Positions 52,208 to 60,963 of a stretch of DNA of 62,892 bases are shown one piece after another (the stretch's first letter is position 1; each line of letters starts with the position of its first letter). This DNA is from UBA3700 sp002372775 (lineage in GTDB: Bacteria > Bacillota > Clostridia > Christensenellales > UBA3700): NCBI GenBank assembly GCA_946615965.1, contig CAMOIC010000004.1, forward strand, positions 1 to 62,892. The letters are read 5' to 3'. Below the pieces are notes generated by a model. It was given only the letters and a program-made list of their open reading frames with translations, did not search any database and was not told the DNA's origin. The position numbers and the translations under genes are program-made.

Positions 52208-53875
52208 ATGAGCGATAATATAATATTAACACCTATGCAACTTTGGAAAGACTATGATCCTCACTCAGAGCCTCTTAGACCTTCTTATTTAAAGTTTGAC
52301 GAAAAGGACACTATATATGAGCTTGAAGCTTACATAAATGGTGATTCCTATGATGGTGAAAATATTAGAATTTATGTTCAAGGTTTTATTCCAATTAATT
52401 CGAATATCAATTCAAACATTATATTCGTAAATGATAAATCCGAAAAAGGTGGTATATCTCAAAACCAAATCCAATTTTCAAAAGAGGGTTTTGGTGTATT
52501 TACTTTTGATTATTATGGTCATACATTTTCATCAAATAAATATACAAGATATCCAAAAGCTATTAGCTATGCTAATTACACAAAAGCTGGTGATCATATA
52601 AACCACGCTACCCCAACAGCTAAAGATACATCTATCTTTATTTGGGACAAAGTGTGTATGAAGGTTATTAACCTTGTAAAGCAGCTTAGAGGAGATGACA
52701 CACAAATCATCTTAGCTGGAATACAAACGGGTGCAGATATTGCTTGGCAAGTTGCCGCTATAGACAAAAGAGTTGACGCTATTGCAACAACATTAAATGC
52801 TGGATGGAAAGAATATAAAGATTATCCAAAACTTGCAGATATTGAAATGCCACTAGATGACGAAAGAAAACGTTGGTTTACAGGTTCTGCAACAGCCACA
52901 TATCTTAAGTTCATAAAATGCCCTGTTTTATGTATGAATTCAACTAATGGTTCCTTAACACCTTTAGATAGAATTCAAGATACAATGCAACAACTTAAAG
53001 AGAATAAAGCTAAAACTAATTTATATGTAGCAGCTGGTCTTTCAGATACTATTAACTCTAGTACAAAAAACACACTTCTTTATTGGGCTAAGTGCTTAGC
53101 AACAAAGAAGAAAATGGAAAAAGACCCTACTATGACACTTATTAAAAACAAGGACGGAAGACTTATAGCAACAGTTAAAGCAGATAAATCTTCTGAAATA
53201 GAAAAAATAACTGTACATTACAGTTATGATGAGCTAAATCCTATGCTTAGATCTTGGCTATCTCAACCAATATCTCTTCAGGATTTATATACAGATATCC
53301 CTGTATATAATGAAACTCAACTTGTTTTTGCATACGCAACTGTTGTATACAAAAGCGGCTACAGTTTATCTTCTATACAAGAATATATGTACACACCTCA
53401 AAATGAAGACTTCATTAGAGTCAACATTCCAAGAAGCAGAATAATCTACCAAAAGAATTTTGGAACTAAAGGATGGATTGTTGAACAAGCCAAAACAGTA
53501 TTAGACTTCCTTGAAGTAAAACAAGAAGAAGGTCCACTTAAAATCGCAGGTATAACAAGCCCTGTAGGAGATTTAAGCACATATACAATTGGTGACTATA
53601 AATACAAGAGCGATGCGCAAAATATACTACAATTTGACGCTGTAGCAACACAAGATAGAAAACTTACAGTAGGCATAATTGCAGGCGCTCCTGGTAAATA
53701 TGATTCATATTTTGCCACCCTATCTTTAAAGGCAAACAAATGGACAAAGTGTTCACTAAAGATTTCGGACTTCAAGACAAGTGGATACGTTCCATTAAGA
53801 GAATGGGGAAATATAAAGAAGTTGACATTCAAGAACATAGATAGCACATTAATTAGCAACATAATATGGGTGTAA
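52208..53875 (+). CDS. Degenerate alpha/beta-hydrolase-like protein
   Basis: A 555-residue cytosolic protein without signal or membrane segments. Residues about 40-330 resemble an alpha/beta hydrolase: a strand and turn VFTFDYYGH, a nucleophile-elbow-like ILAGIQTGADIAWQVA, a domain core, and a late CPVLCMNSTNGSLTP strand where an acid would sit. The elbow lacks the expected Ser (GxSxG reads GIQTG), so esterase activity is doubtful. The C-terminal 130 residues look like a beta-sandwich (LQFDAVATQDRKLTVGIIAG ... WTKCSLKISDF), reminiscent of carbohydrate-binding or CIA30-like folds. The start at 52208 follows a -10 box by 7 nt. It is transcribed with signal peptidase I, whose ATG is 1 nt after its stop. 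Function unknown. Confidence 0.65.
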   Translation: MSDNIILTPMQLWKDYDPHSEPLRPSYLKFDEKDTIYELEAYINGDSYDGENIRIYVQGFIPINSNINSNIIFVNDKSEKGGISQNQIQFSKEGFGVFTFDYYGHTFSSNKYTRYPKAISYANYTKAGDHINHATPTAKDTSIFIWDKVCMKVINLVKQLRGDDTQIILAGIQTGADIAWQVAAIDKRVDAIATTLNAGWKEYKDYPKLADIEMPLDDERKRWFTGSATATYLKFIKCPVLCMNSTNGSLTPLDRIQDTMQQLKENKAKTNLYVAAGLSDTINSSTKNTLLYWAKCLATKKKMEKDPTMTLIKNKDGRLIATVKADKSSEIEKITVHYSYDELNPMLRSWLSQPISLQDLYTDIPVYNETQLVFAYATVVYKSGYSLSSIQEYMYTPQNEDFIRVNIPRSRIIYQKNFGTKGWIVEQAKTVLDFLEVKQEEGPLKIAGITSPVGDLSTYTIGDYKYKSDAQNILQFDAVATQDRKLTVGIIAGAPGKYDSYFATLSLKANKWTKCSLKISDFKTSGYVPLREWGNIKKLTFKNIDSTLISNIIWV

Positions 53876-53876
53876 A

Positions 53877-54449
53877 ATGAACAATTATAGTATGACTAGA
53901 AATGAGAATAATAAAGCAAAAACAACAGTTATTAGAACCTTAAATACTTTATTGGTTTTAATAATAATTCTACTTGTTTTTATTATTGCTTCAATAAACA
54001 CATTATGGGCACCTTTTACAGTTAATGGTCCATCTATGGAAAACACATTCTTTAGTGATGACAAGATAATTATCGTGAAAAGAGGCTACACTCTAGACTA
54101 CGGAGATATTATTGTTTTCAACAGAAGCGATGTTGATCGTAAAGTAATTAAAAGAGTTATTGCTCTACCTAATGACCATATTAGATATAGCAAGATTGAA
54201 AAAGCATGGTATAGAAATGGAGAAAAATTAATCGAGAACTACGTAAAAGAAGAATACTCTGATTCATATTTATCTTCAACATCTACAGATATAGACATTT
54301 ACTCTGCCCTTACATCACAAGAAGGGTTATTAGTAAATGAGGGAGAGATCTTCGTATTAGGAGATAACAGAAATGATTCATATGATTCACATTCATATGG
54401 AGCTATCTCTCAAGAATCAATTATAGGCAAGTATTTATTTAAATATTAA
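53877..54449 (+). CDS. lepB: Signal peptidase I
   Basis: Membrane-bound serine/lysine peptidase of 190 residues that removes signal peptides from exported proteins. One N-terminal span (about 21-42) precedes the catalytic domain. Ser53 is in NGPSMENTF and Lys92 in KVIKRVIALP; box E reads GDNRNDSYDSHSYG. The size is that of single-span Gram-positive type I peptidases. It begins 1 nt after the stop of the hydrolase-like gene, so it is probably translated by coupling. It could process non-lipoprotein signals in this cell; the giant lipoproteins would instead need signal peptidase II, which is not in the window. Confidence 0.93.
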   Translation: MNNYSMTRNENNKAKTTVIRTLNTLLVLIIILLVFIIASINTLWAPFTVNGPSMENTFFSDDKIIIVKRGYTLDYGDIIVFNRSDVDRKVIKRVIALPNDHIRYSKIEKAWYRNGEKLIENYVKEEYSDSYLSSTSTDIDIYSALTSQEGLLVNEGEIFVLGDNRNDSYDSHSYGAISQESIIGKYLFKY

Positions 54450-54471
54450 CATTTGGTGAGGTTAAAAGAGT

Positions 54472-54660
54472 ATGAAAAACAGTGACAGACAAGCAAAACT
54501 AGACAAACAAAAATGGGCTTTATCTGAACAAGCAGGACGAGATATGTGTGGCACATTCGAACACTGTCAAGTTTGCAAGCATGAAGCAAAGTATCCATGT
54601 GCAAAAGCTTATATTAGAGCACATAGAACAGCAGATAAAGAATTAGAAGAAGTAGAATAA
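54472..54660 (+). CDS. Small Cys-rich protein
   Basis: A 62-residue, hydrophilic protein of unknown function. Cys26, Cys32, Cys35 and Cys43 (CX5CX2CX7C) could bind one metal ion. Charged helices flank the cysteines. GGTGAGG lies upstream of the ATG. It sits between signal peptidase I and the ACT-domain gene, on the same strand with gaps of 22 and 16 nt, so it is probably co-transcribed and translated. Conservation would need to be checked to be sure it is real. Confidence 0.65.
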   Translation: MKNSDRQAKLDKQKWALSEQAGRDMCGTFEHCQVCKHEAKYPCAKAYIRAHRTADKELEEVE

Positions 54661-54676
54661 TAAGGAGAGATACAAA

Positions 54677-54967
54677 ATGAAAGCTATTGTTTCAGTTATC
54701 GGAAAAGATAAGAAAGGTATCATTGCTAAGGTTTCAACAGCTTTATGCGATATGGATATCAACATTGAGAATATTTCTCAAACAATTATGCAAGAGTATT
54801 TCACAATGATTATGGCTGTAGATTTTACAGATTCTAAATTAAAATTTACTCAAATCGCAGAAAACTTAACAAAACTTGGAGAAAAAGAAGGTGTTGAAAT
54901 TCATATTCAATTACAATCTATTTTCGACAGCATGCATCAAATTGCAACAGGCAATTCAAAGGTTTAA
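54677..54967 (+). CDS. ACT-domain protein (UPF0237 type)
   Basis: A single ACT domain of 96 residues, a fold that binds small effectors such as amino acids. The pattern KAIVSVIGKDKKGIIAKVS, DMDINIENISQT, and YFTMIMAVDF is that of UPF0237 proteins. AAGGAGAG precedes the ATG. It is followed 8 nt later by the UPF0210 gene; this two-gene arrangement is widespread in Bacillota and Archaea, which suggests that the ACT protein regulates or assists the partner. Ligand unknown. Confidence 0.9.
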   Translation: MKAIVSVIGKDKKGIIAKVSTALCDMDINIENISQTIMQEYFTMIMAVDFTDSKLKFTQIAENLTKLGEKEGVEIHIQLQSIFDSMHQIATGNSKV

Positions 54968-54975
54968 GAGGATAT

Positions 54976-56325
54976 ATGTATACAAGTAATGAAATAATGG
55001 AAACCATAAATATGGTTTCACATCAACATTTAGATGTAAGAACAATAACATTAGGTATTTCCCTATTTGATTGTATTACCGACGACAAAAAGAAAACTTG
55101 CGACAAAATCTACGACAAGATTATGAGAAAAGCAGCTAATCTTGTTCAAGTTGGCGAAGACATTTCTAATGAAATCGGCGTACCAATTGTTAATAAGAGA
55201 ATCTCTGTAACTCCAGTTAGTTTAATAAGCGCTGCATCAAAAGGTCACTTAGAAATAATCAGAACTTTGGATAAGGCTGCAAAAGAAACAGGTGTTAATT
55301 TCCTTGGTGGTTATACTGCCCTTGTTCATAAAGGAATGACACCATATGAAAAAGAATTTATTTTATCTATTCCAGAAGCTTTAGCAACAACAGAAAGAGT
55401 TTGCTCTTCTATTAACGTTGCTACAACAAAGGCTGGTATCAACATGGATGCCGTTAAGCTTATGGGTAAAGTCATAAAAGACACTGCTTATCTTACAAAA
55501 GATCAAGATTCTATTGGATGTGCAAAACTTGTAGTATTTGCAAATGCAGTAGAAGATAACCCATTTATGGCAGGCGCATTCCTTGGCGTTGGCGAAGATG
55601 ACACTGTTGTAAATGTCGGCGTATCTGGCCCAGGTGTTGTTAAAAAAGCATTAGAATCATGCTCTGGTGATTTAACAGAAGTTGCTGAATGTATTAAGCA
55701 AACAGCATTCAAGATTACAAGAGTAGGACAACTAGTATCTAAGGAAGCTTCAAGAAGATTAAATGCTTCTACTGGTATTGTAGATTTATCTTTAGCACCT
55801 ACTCCAGTAGTTGGCGATAGCGTTGCTCATATTCTTGAAGAAATCGGTTTAGAGAGCGTTGGTGGTTTTGGTACAACTGCTACACTTGCTATGTTAAATG
55901 ATGCCGTAAAGAAAGGCGGCATTATGGCTTGCTCATCTGTTGGCGGATTATCTGGCGCATTTATTCCTGTATCTGAAGATGCTGGTATGATTAAAGGTGT
56001 TGAAACAGGTAATTTAACACTTGAAAAATTAGAAGCTATGACAGCTGTATGTTCAGTAGGCTTAGACATGTTCGCCGTTCCTGGTGACACATCTGCTGAA
56101 GTATTATCTGCTATTATTGCAGACGAAATCGCTATCGGCGTTGTAAACCAAAAAACAACTGCTGTTAGAGTAATTCCTGTATATGGCAAAAAGGCTGGAG
56201 AATACGCTGAATTTGGCGGCCTATTAGGTCAAGCACCTATTATGAATATAAACACATCTAGCCCTGCTAAATTCATTAATCGTGGTGGTAGAATTCCAGC
56301 TCCATTACATAGCTTTAAGAACTAG
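54976..56325 (+). CDS. PFL-like UPF0210/DUF711 family protein
   Basis: A 449-residue cytosolic protein of the UPF0210 (DUF711, 'PFL family') group. Recognisable blocks: IRTLDKAAKETGVNFLGGY, the ERVCSSINVATTKAGINMDAV region, GVGEDDTVVNVGVSGPG, SLAPTPVVGDSVAHILE, MACSSVGGLSGAFIPVSEDAGMI and the end GGRIPAPLHSFKN. Structures of relatives are said to resemble pyruvate formate-lyase-like barrels, but the reaction is not established to my knowledge. AGAGG lies 4 nt before the ATG. It is adjacent to its usual ACT partner and to RlmB. Confidence 0.93.
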   Translation: MYTSNEIMETINMVSHQHLDVRTITLGISLFDCITDDKKKTCDKIYDKIMRKAANLVQVGEDISNEIGVPIVNKRISVTPVSLISAASKGHLEIIRTLDKAAKETGVNFLGGYTALVHKGMTPYEKEFILSIPEALATTERVCSSINVATTKAGINMDAVKLMGKVIKDTAYLTKDQDSIGCAKLVVFANAVEDNPFMAGAFLGVGEDDTVVNVGVSGPGVVKKALESCSGDLTEVAECIKQTAFKITRVGQLVSKEASRRLNASTGIVDLSLAPTPVVGDSVAHILEEIGLESVGGFGTTATLAMLNDAVKKGGIMACSSVGGLSGAFIPVSEDAGMIKGVETGNLTLEKLEAMTAVCSVGLDMFAVPGDTSAEVLSAIIADEIAIGVVNQKTTAVRVIPVYGKKAGEYAEFGGLLGQAPIMNINTSSPAKFINRGGRIPAPLHSFKN

Positions 56326-56333
56326 GAGAAATT

Positions 56334-57056
56334 ATGTTAATTGAAGGAAGAAATCCAATAAAAGAAGCTCTTGCAAGCGAGAAACTTACTATGACAAAAT
56401 TATGTGTTGCTAAAGGCGCACATGATTTACAGCCTATTGTCGATGAGGCTAAATCAAAAGGCATTAGAGTAGAATTCGTAGATAGAGTTATGCTAGATAG
56501 AATTAGTGAGACAAAACATCACCAAGGACTTATAGCATACGCTGAAGAATTTAAGTACGCTTCTTTAGAGGATGTTCTTACTCCAAAAGAGGGCAAGCCT
56601 CTTTTCATACTTCTTTTAGACAATATAGAAGATCCACACAATTTAGGAAGCATTATAAGAGTTGCAGACTGTTTAGGAGTTGATGGCATTGTCATCCCAA
56701 ATAAACGTGCTGCAACAGTAAATGCTACCGTTTTAAAAGTATCTGCAGGCGCAGCTTCACATGTTAAAATCGCAATAGTAAACAACATTAATGACGTTAT
56801 TAGAAAATTAAAAGATAATTTCGTAACAGTATGTTGTGCAGATATGGATGGTGAGGTTTTATATAACGCCCATCTAGATGGAGATATTGCCGTTGTTATC
56901 GGTAATGAAGGACATGGTGTAAAACAATTAACTGGAAAACTTTGCGACAAAACAATAGCTATTCCTCAATTTGGAAAAGTTAATTCATTAAATGCATCTG
57001 TAGCTTGCGGAATTATTTGTTCTGAAATCGTAAGACAAAGAAATTTTAAAGCTTAA
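56334..57056 (+). CDS. rlmB: 23S rRNA 2'-O-methyltransferase RlmB-like (SpoU)
   Basis: SPOUT-class RNA methyltransferase of 240 residues. The N-terminal 75 residues form the SpoU substrate-binding domain (LIEGRNPIKEAL, KHHQGLIAYAEEF). Motif 1 is NIEDPHNLGSIIRVADCLG, motif 2 VIGNEGHGVKQL and motif 3 IPQFGKVNSLNASVACGII, which make the trefoil-knot SAM site. RlmB methylates G2251 of 23S rRNA; in Bacillota it often lies beside mini-RNase III as here, although on the opposite strand. Its stop overlaps the stop of the sigma factor gene by 4 nt. Confidence 0.9.
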   Translation: MLIEGRNPIKEALASEKLTMTKLCVAKGAHDLQPIVDEAKSKGIRVEFVDRVMLDRISETKHHQGLIAYAEEFKYASLEDVLTPKEGKPLFILLLDNIEDPHNLGSIIRVADCLGVDGIVIPNKRAATVNATVLKVSAGAASHVKIAIVNNINDVIRKLKDNFVTVCCADMDGEVLYNAHLDGDIAVVIGNEGHGVKQLTGKLCDKTIAIPQFGKVNSLNASVACGIICSEIVRQRNFKA

Positions 57057-57625
57057 TTTAAATCCTTAAGCACTCTTTTAACTTGTTGTAAAATATTATC
57101 TATTGCCTTGGTAGTTTTACCAAGTTGCTCTGCTATTTCGGCATAAGAACACTTTTGATTATATAAATTTAACACTTCCTTTTGAGTCTTATTAAGTGCC
57201 AAATCTATACTCTCTAGCGTTTCTTTTTCTATTAATAAATCTTCTGGAGTTTTCTCATTAGAAGTTAAATCCTCTAAAACGTCGTCTATGTTTATAGGAT
57301 TATTTAACGCTTTATTACCATTTGTATTTTGAGATCTTAAAAAATCCAAGATATTATTTCTAATACACTTACTAGCATAAGTGTAGAATTTTATAGCCTT
57401 ATTCTCATTAAAGCTATCTATTGCAGATAATAGCCCCATTCTACCTTCTTGCATTAAGTCATTCATATCATCATCAAAGCATTTAGATTTCTTTATATCT
57501 AATACAATCGCCTTAATGATTCCATCAAATAAAGAGATAAGTTCATTAATTTCCTTATCACAATTAACATCATTTTTCTTCTTATTAAGAATCTCCTGAT
57601 ATTTAATTTCTATCTCTTTATTCAT
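57053..57625 (-). CDS. SigH-like sigma factor
   Basis: Alternative sigma-70 family factor of 190 residues. Region 2 covers about 25-95 (DDDMNDLMQEGRMGLLSAIDSFNENKAIKFYTYASKCIRNNILDFLRS), with the -10 recognition helix at its end. Region 4 is an HTH near the C-terminus (LNKTQKEVLNLYNQKCSYAEIAEQLGKTTKAIDNILQQVKRVL). It resembles SigH of Bacillus, including the mini-RNase III/RlmB neighbourhood. Its start overlaps the mini-RNase III stop by 8 nt, so it is translated as part of that operon. In other Bacillota SigH controls transition-phase or competence genes; the target set here is unknown. Confidence 0.88.
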   Translation of the reverse strand: MNKEIEIKYQEILNKKKNDVNCDKEINELISLFDGIIKAIVLDIKKSKCFDDDMNDLMQEGRMGLLSAIDSFNENKAIKFYTYASKCIRNNILDFLRSQNTNGNKALNNPINIDDVLEDLTSNEKTPEDLLIEKETLESIDLALNKTQKEVLNLYNQKCSYAEIAEQLGKTTKAIDNILQQVKRVLKDLN

Positions 57626-58016
57626 TATCTAGAATCTCTTTTAATCTATCTTGTTGTCCTGTTATATATAAGAATCCAACTACTGCTTCAAAACCTGTAG
57701 CTTCTAAATACTCTGTTACAGAAGCGTTTTTAGCAACGTTATTTACGTGCGAATTTCTTGCCCTTAGGAAGATTCCCTTCTCTTCTTCTGTAAGTGTGTC
57801 TAAAAGGGCTAAAATCCTCTTAGATTGAGCCTTAGCCTTAACTTCGTCAGATACTTTAAGGTGTAACTTGTGAGCTTTTAGTGTAGTAGATGATGCGTAT
57901 TTCATTCTTGAATATAAAGAATGAACAGCATCTCCAATATAAGCAAGCACGAGAGGGTTCATCTCTCGCGCTTGTGCTATAGTTTTTATTTCTTTATTTT
58001 CTGGTATAAAACTCAT
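57618..58016 (-). CDS. mrnC: Mini-ribonuclease III
   Basis: Endoribonuclease of 132 residues that matures 23S rRNA in Bacillota. It is an RNase III catalytic domain without the dsRNA-binding domain: the motif NPLVLAYIGDAVHSLYSR (about residues 20-37) has the conserved acidic residue, and the second conserved block is SVTEYLEATGFEAVVGFLY. Its ATG overlaps the stop of the preceding class II aldolase gene (TAATG) and it overlaps the sigma gene downstream by 8 nt. The link to sugar genes is through transcription only. Confidence 0.93.
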   Translation of the reverse strand: MSFIPENKEIKTIAQAREMNPLVLAYIGDAVHSLYSRMKYASSTTLKAHKLHLKVSDEVKAKAQSKRILALLDTLTEEEKGIFLRARNSHVNNVAKNASVTEYLEATGFEAVVGFLYITGQQDRLKEILDNE

Positions 58017-58672
58017 TATTTGCTGTACTTAGAAACGAAATAATCGAATAATAGTTCATCGCTATATTCTTTTGCTCCAGTAGCCTTTAGAGTCATTTGC
58101 TTAATATATTCATAAGAACTCTTTTCCATAATTCTTAAGATTTCAAAAGCTTCATCCATATCTTTACCAGCACAGAATACACCATGGTTAGCCATAAAGC
58201 ATGCATTTCTTCCTTCCATAGCAGCAACTGTACCTTCCTTTAACTTCTTAGTTCCAGGAAGTCCATAAGCACCAACTCTAACTGGGCCACCTACTAATTT
58301 TTGCATTTCATCACTCATTACAGGAAGTTCAATTCTGCAAGAAGCTAAGATTGAGCAATAAATTGGGTGTGAGTGAATTGTTGCGCAAACATCTGGTCTT
58401 GCAGCCATAATAGCGGCATGAATCTTTCTTTCAGATGTAGGCTTCTTTCCATCACTCCAAATTGAAGGATCGCTGATTTGAACAACAGGCATATCTTCTG
58501 GAGTAAGAGAGATATAATCAAGACCTGTTGGAGTAACTAGCATATGATCTTCATCAAGTCTAGCTGCTGTATTTCCCCATGTACCTTGAACTAGGTTTTC
58601 CTTTAATAAGTTAACACCACTATCCTTAATAACTTGTCTAAGTTCTTTTTCTTTTTCTTTAGTCCATGCCAT
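58016..58672 (-). CDS. Class II aldolase/epimerase family protein
   Basis: Zinc-dependent aldolase or epimerase of the fuculose/ribulose-phosphate family, 218 residues. All core residues are present: GTWGNTAAR, TPTGLDY, the catalytic Glu in PTSERKIH, the paired His of ATIHSHPIY and a third His in MANHGVF. It would split a keto-sugar phosphate to a triose (dihydroxyacetone phosphate or similar) and an aldehyde, or epimerise a pentulose phosphate. It follows 4 nt after a related but altered paralogue and shares the operon with an FGGY kinase, which could supply the phosphorylated substrate. Confidence 0.88.
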   Translation of the reverse strand: MAWTKEKEKELRQVIKDSGVNLLKENLVQGTWGNTAARLDEDHMLVTPTGLDYISLTPEDMPVVQISDPSIWSDGKKPTSERKIHAAIMAARPDVCATIHSHPIYCSILASCRIELPVMSDEMQKLVGGPVRVGAYGLPGTKKLKEGTVAAMEGRNACFMANHGVFCAGKDMDEAFEILRIMEKSSYEYIKQMTLKATGAKEYSDELLFDYFVSKYSK

Positions 58673-58676
58673 AGTA

Positions 58677-59300
58677 TTATTCCTCCTCGATTTGTAAGTT
58701 AGCTTGGTTTGCCTTACTATACTTCTTTTGGTAAACGAATTGCATTAATTTTGCTTCGAAGAAAGAGATTGTTACATTCTTTCCAATTACTGAACTTGCT
58801 ACAAAGCAATGGCAAGCCTTATCTAATACTAAAACACATGTATATGCTTCATCGATAGTTCTACCTGTTGTAATACAACCATCATCTTTAATTAATGTAG
58901 AATTGTGTCCCTTTAAATTCTTAACAATAGAAGAAACTTCATTCTTAGCACAATAGCACTTAGGTCCAACGATTTGAGCCATATCATCTAGAACTGTTGG
59001 GATTGTAGCACCAGCCTTAGCAACTGGGTTAACCCACTTTGGATGAATATGAACAATCGCATTTGATTCTTCCTTGTTGATATATACGTTAGCATGTAGA
59101 GCATATTCACTATCTTTACATGTTGCCATTTCTACCTTTTCAATGTCGTTTTCTGTAAGCTTAGCTAATTCAACGCCTACTTTTGAAGCGTACATATAGC
59201 CGCCACGTGCTCTCATAGAAATACAAGCCTTATCGTCATTAAGACCTTCTTCTACAAGTCTTTTTGCATACTCTAGTATTTTCTCAACGTAAGTATTCAT
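58677..59300 (-). CDS. Class II aldolase-like protein, altered metal site
   Basis: A 207-residue member of the same superfamily as the next gene. It keeps the SMRARGGYMYAS substrate loop in modified form, the Glu in CKDSEYALH and the paired His in AIVHIHPKW, but the third zinc His (NHG in its neighbour) reads DDG here (about residue 138). Asp could still ligate metal, or the subunit may be inactive and form a heteromer with the neighbouring complete enzyme. AAGGAG precedes the ATG. Gap of 4 nt to the neighbour. Confidence 0.82.
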   Translation of the reverse strand: MNTYVEKILEYAKRLVEEGLNDDKACISMRARGGYMYASKVGVELAKLTENDIEKVEMATCKDSEYALHANVYINKEESNAIVHIHPKWVNPVAKAGATIPTVLDDMAQIVGPKCYCAKNEVSSIVKNLKGHNSTLIKDDGCITTGRTIDEAYTCVLVLDKACHCFVASSVIGKNVTISFFEAKLMQFVYQKKYSKANQANLQIEEE

Positions 59301-59328
59301 AAACTTCTCCTTCCTCTTTATATTTTAT

Positions 59329-60927
59329 TTAATTGTTCTTATTTAATATTGCAAAAGCTTTTTTATTTTGTTTGTATAAAGATTTAAATACTTCAAATCC
59401 TTTATCATAAACTTCTGCTTTTAATTTCATATTTGGATTAAATACCTTCTTTGCTGGTATATATTTCTTAATATCAGTAAATGATGGAATTGCTCCAATA
59501 CCAACACCAACACAAGCAGCAGCACCAACTGCACCAATGTTTTGTGGGCTTTCTACTGTTTCAATTACGTGACCAGTAATATCTGCTAATACTTGGCATG
59601 TAAAGTCGTCTAATGCACCACCACCAACGAATCTAATAACATCTGATGGTTTAACCTTCTTTGCAGAAGCTTCAAGCATCCAACGCTTATGGTAGCAAAT
59701 ACCCTCAAGTACAGCTCTAATTAAGTCTCTCTTACCTGTATCAAGACTAATATTAAAGAACATACCTCTAGCATTTGAATCTTCAAATGGACATCTATTA
59801 CCATGAAGCCATGGAGTAAATATAACGCCACCAGAACCTGCTGGAACGTCTTCAACTACAGATATCATATATTTAAATAAGTTGATATATTTAGATTCTA
59901 AATCATCAGTAATCTTTTGCTTCTTAGAATAAACACCAACCTCATCTAATGCGATATGGTCTTTTACCCATTCAAAACACTTACTTGATGTTTCTAATTC
60001 TGCGAAATAATTATATCTTCCAGGCTCAGCTGCAACGCATGCTGCAATCATATACTTTGCATCAACAACAGATTTATCTGTAATTGTGCCAACCCAACCA
60101 GAAGTTCCACTATAGATGTGTGTATCACCAAGTTCTGTAGAACCAGCGCCTACACCAATTAAGTTCGCATCCATACCACCGCCATATACTTTAATACCTT
60201 TTGCAAGTCCAAGTTCTTTAGCAGCGCCTTCAGTTAATTCACCTGCAGCTTCTGTTGATGCAATTAATCTTGGCATATGTTCAATATTAACACCGAACAT
60301 ATTACACATAGTTTTAGAGAACTTTTGTTTTCTATAATCATACAACATAGTTCCGAATGCAGAATCGTAAGTCATAACAAACTCTCCTGTCATTCTACAG
60401 ATTAGATATTCTTTAACATCTAACCACTTATATACTTTTGCAAAATTCTCCGGTTCATGTTTTTTAACCCAATTATATTTCCAAACTGGGTCTTTAACAG
60501 AAAGTGGAGCAGCACCAGTAATAACTAATGCTGGCAATAATTTTCCAATGTTACCTCCGGAAATTTGTAAGCCATAAGACATACCTTCTTTTAATTCTTC
60601 CGAAGCTCTTTGATCCATATATGAGAATGCTCTATGTACAGGTACTCCGTTTTTATCTACAAGTACTAGACCTTGAGCTTGAGAACAGAAAGAAATTCCG
60701 TCAATATTTTCTGGCTTAAACTTTGCCTTTTCAAGAACCTTCTTTGTAGTTTGGCACATGCCTTCCCACCATTCATTTGGATCTTGCTCTGCTCCCCCAT
60801 CATCACTTACAAATAATTGGTAACCTTCAGAAGCTGAAGCTAGGATTTTAATACTATCTCCAATTTCTACTAAACAGGTCTTAATACCTGTTGTACCAAT
60901 ATCATAGGCTAATGCGTATTTTCCCAT
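59329..60927 (-). CDS. FGGY-family carbohydrate kinase
   Basis: ATP-dependent sugar kinase of 532 residues resembling xylulokinase. The N-terminal phosphate motif is AYDIGTTGIKTCLVE; DPNEWWEGM and the FCSQAQGLVLVD segment follow. The second-domain FGGY signature and ATP site are represented by YSGTSGWVGTI and RFVGGGALDDFTCQVLADITG. The substrate cannot be read from sequence, but being followed by two class II aldolase-family genes suggests a ketose or sugar alcohol that is phosphorylated and then cleaved. It lies 28 nt upstream of the first of these, and 84 nt after a class III aminotransferase gene, with an intrinsic hairpin in that gap. Confidence 0.9.
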   Translation of the reverse strand: MGKYALAYDIGTTGIKTCLVEIGDSIKILASASEGYQLFVSDDGGAEQDPNEWWEGMCQTTKKVLEKAKFKPENIDGISFCSQAQGLVLVDKNGVPVHRAFSYMDQRASEELKEGMSYGLQISGGNIGKLLPALVITGAAPLSVKDPVWKYNWVKKHEPENFAKVYKWLDVKEYLICRMTGEFVMTYDSAFGTMLYDYRKQKFSKTMCNMFGVNIEHMPRLIASTEAAGELTEGAAKELGLAKGIKVYGGGMDANLIGVGAGSTELGDTHIYSGTSGWVGTITDKSVVDAKYMIAACVAAEPGRYNYFAELETSSKCFEWVKDHIALDEVGVYSKKQKITDDLESKYINLFKYMISVVEDVPAGSGGVIFTPWLHGNRCPFEDSNARGMFFNISLDTGKRDLIRAVLEGICYHKRWMLEASAKKVKPSDVIRFVGGGALDDFTCQVLADITGHVIETVESPQNIGAVGAAACVGVGIGAIPSFTDIKKYIPAKKVFNPNMKLKAEVYDKGFEVFKSLYKQNKKAFAILNKNN

Positions 60928-60963
60928 ATCTACTTATATCCCTTTAACTCTTTTAAAAAAATA

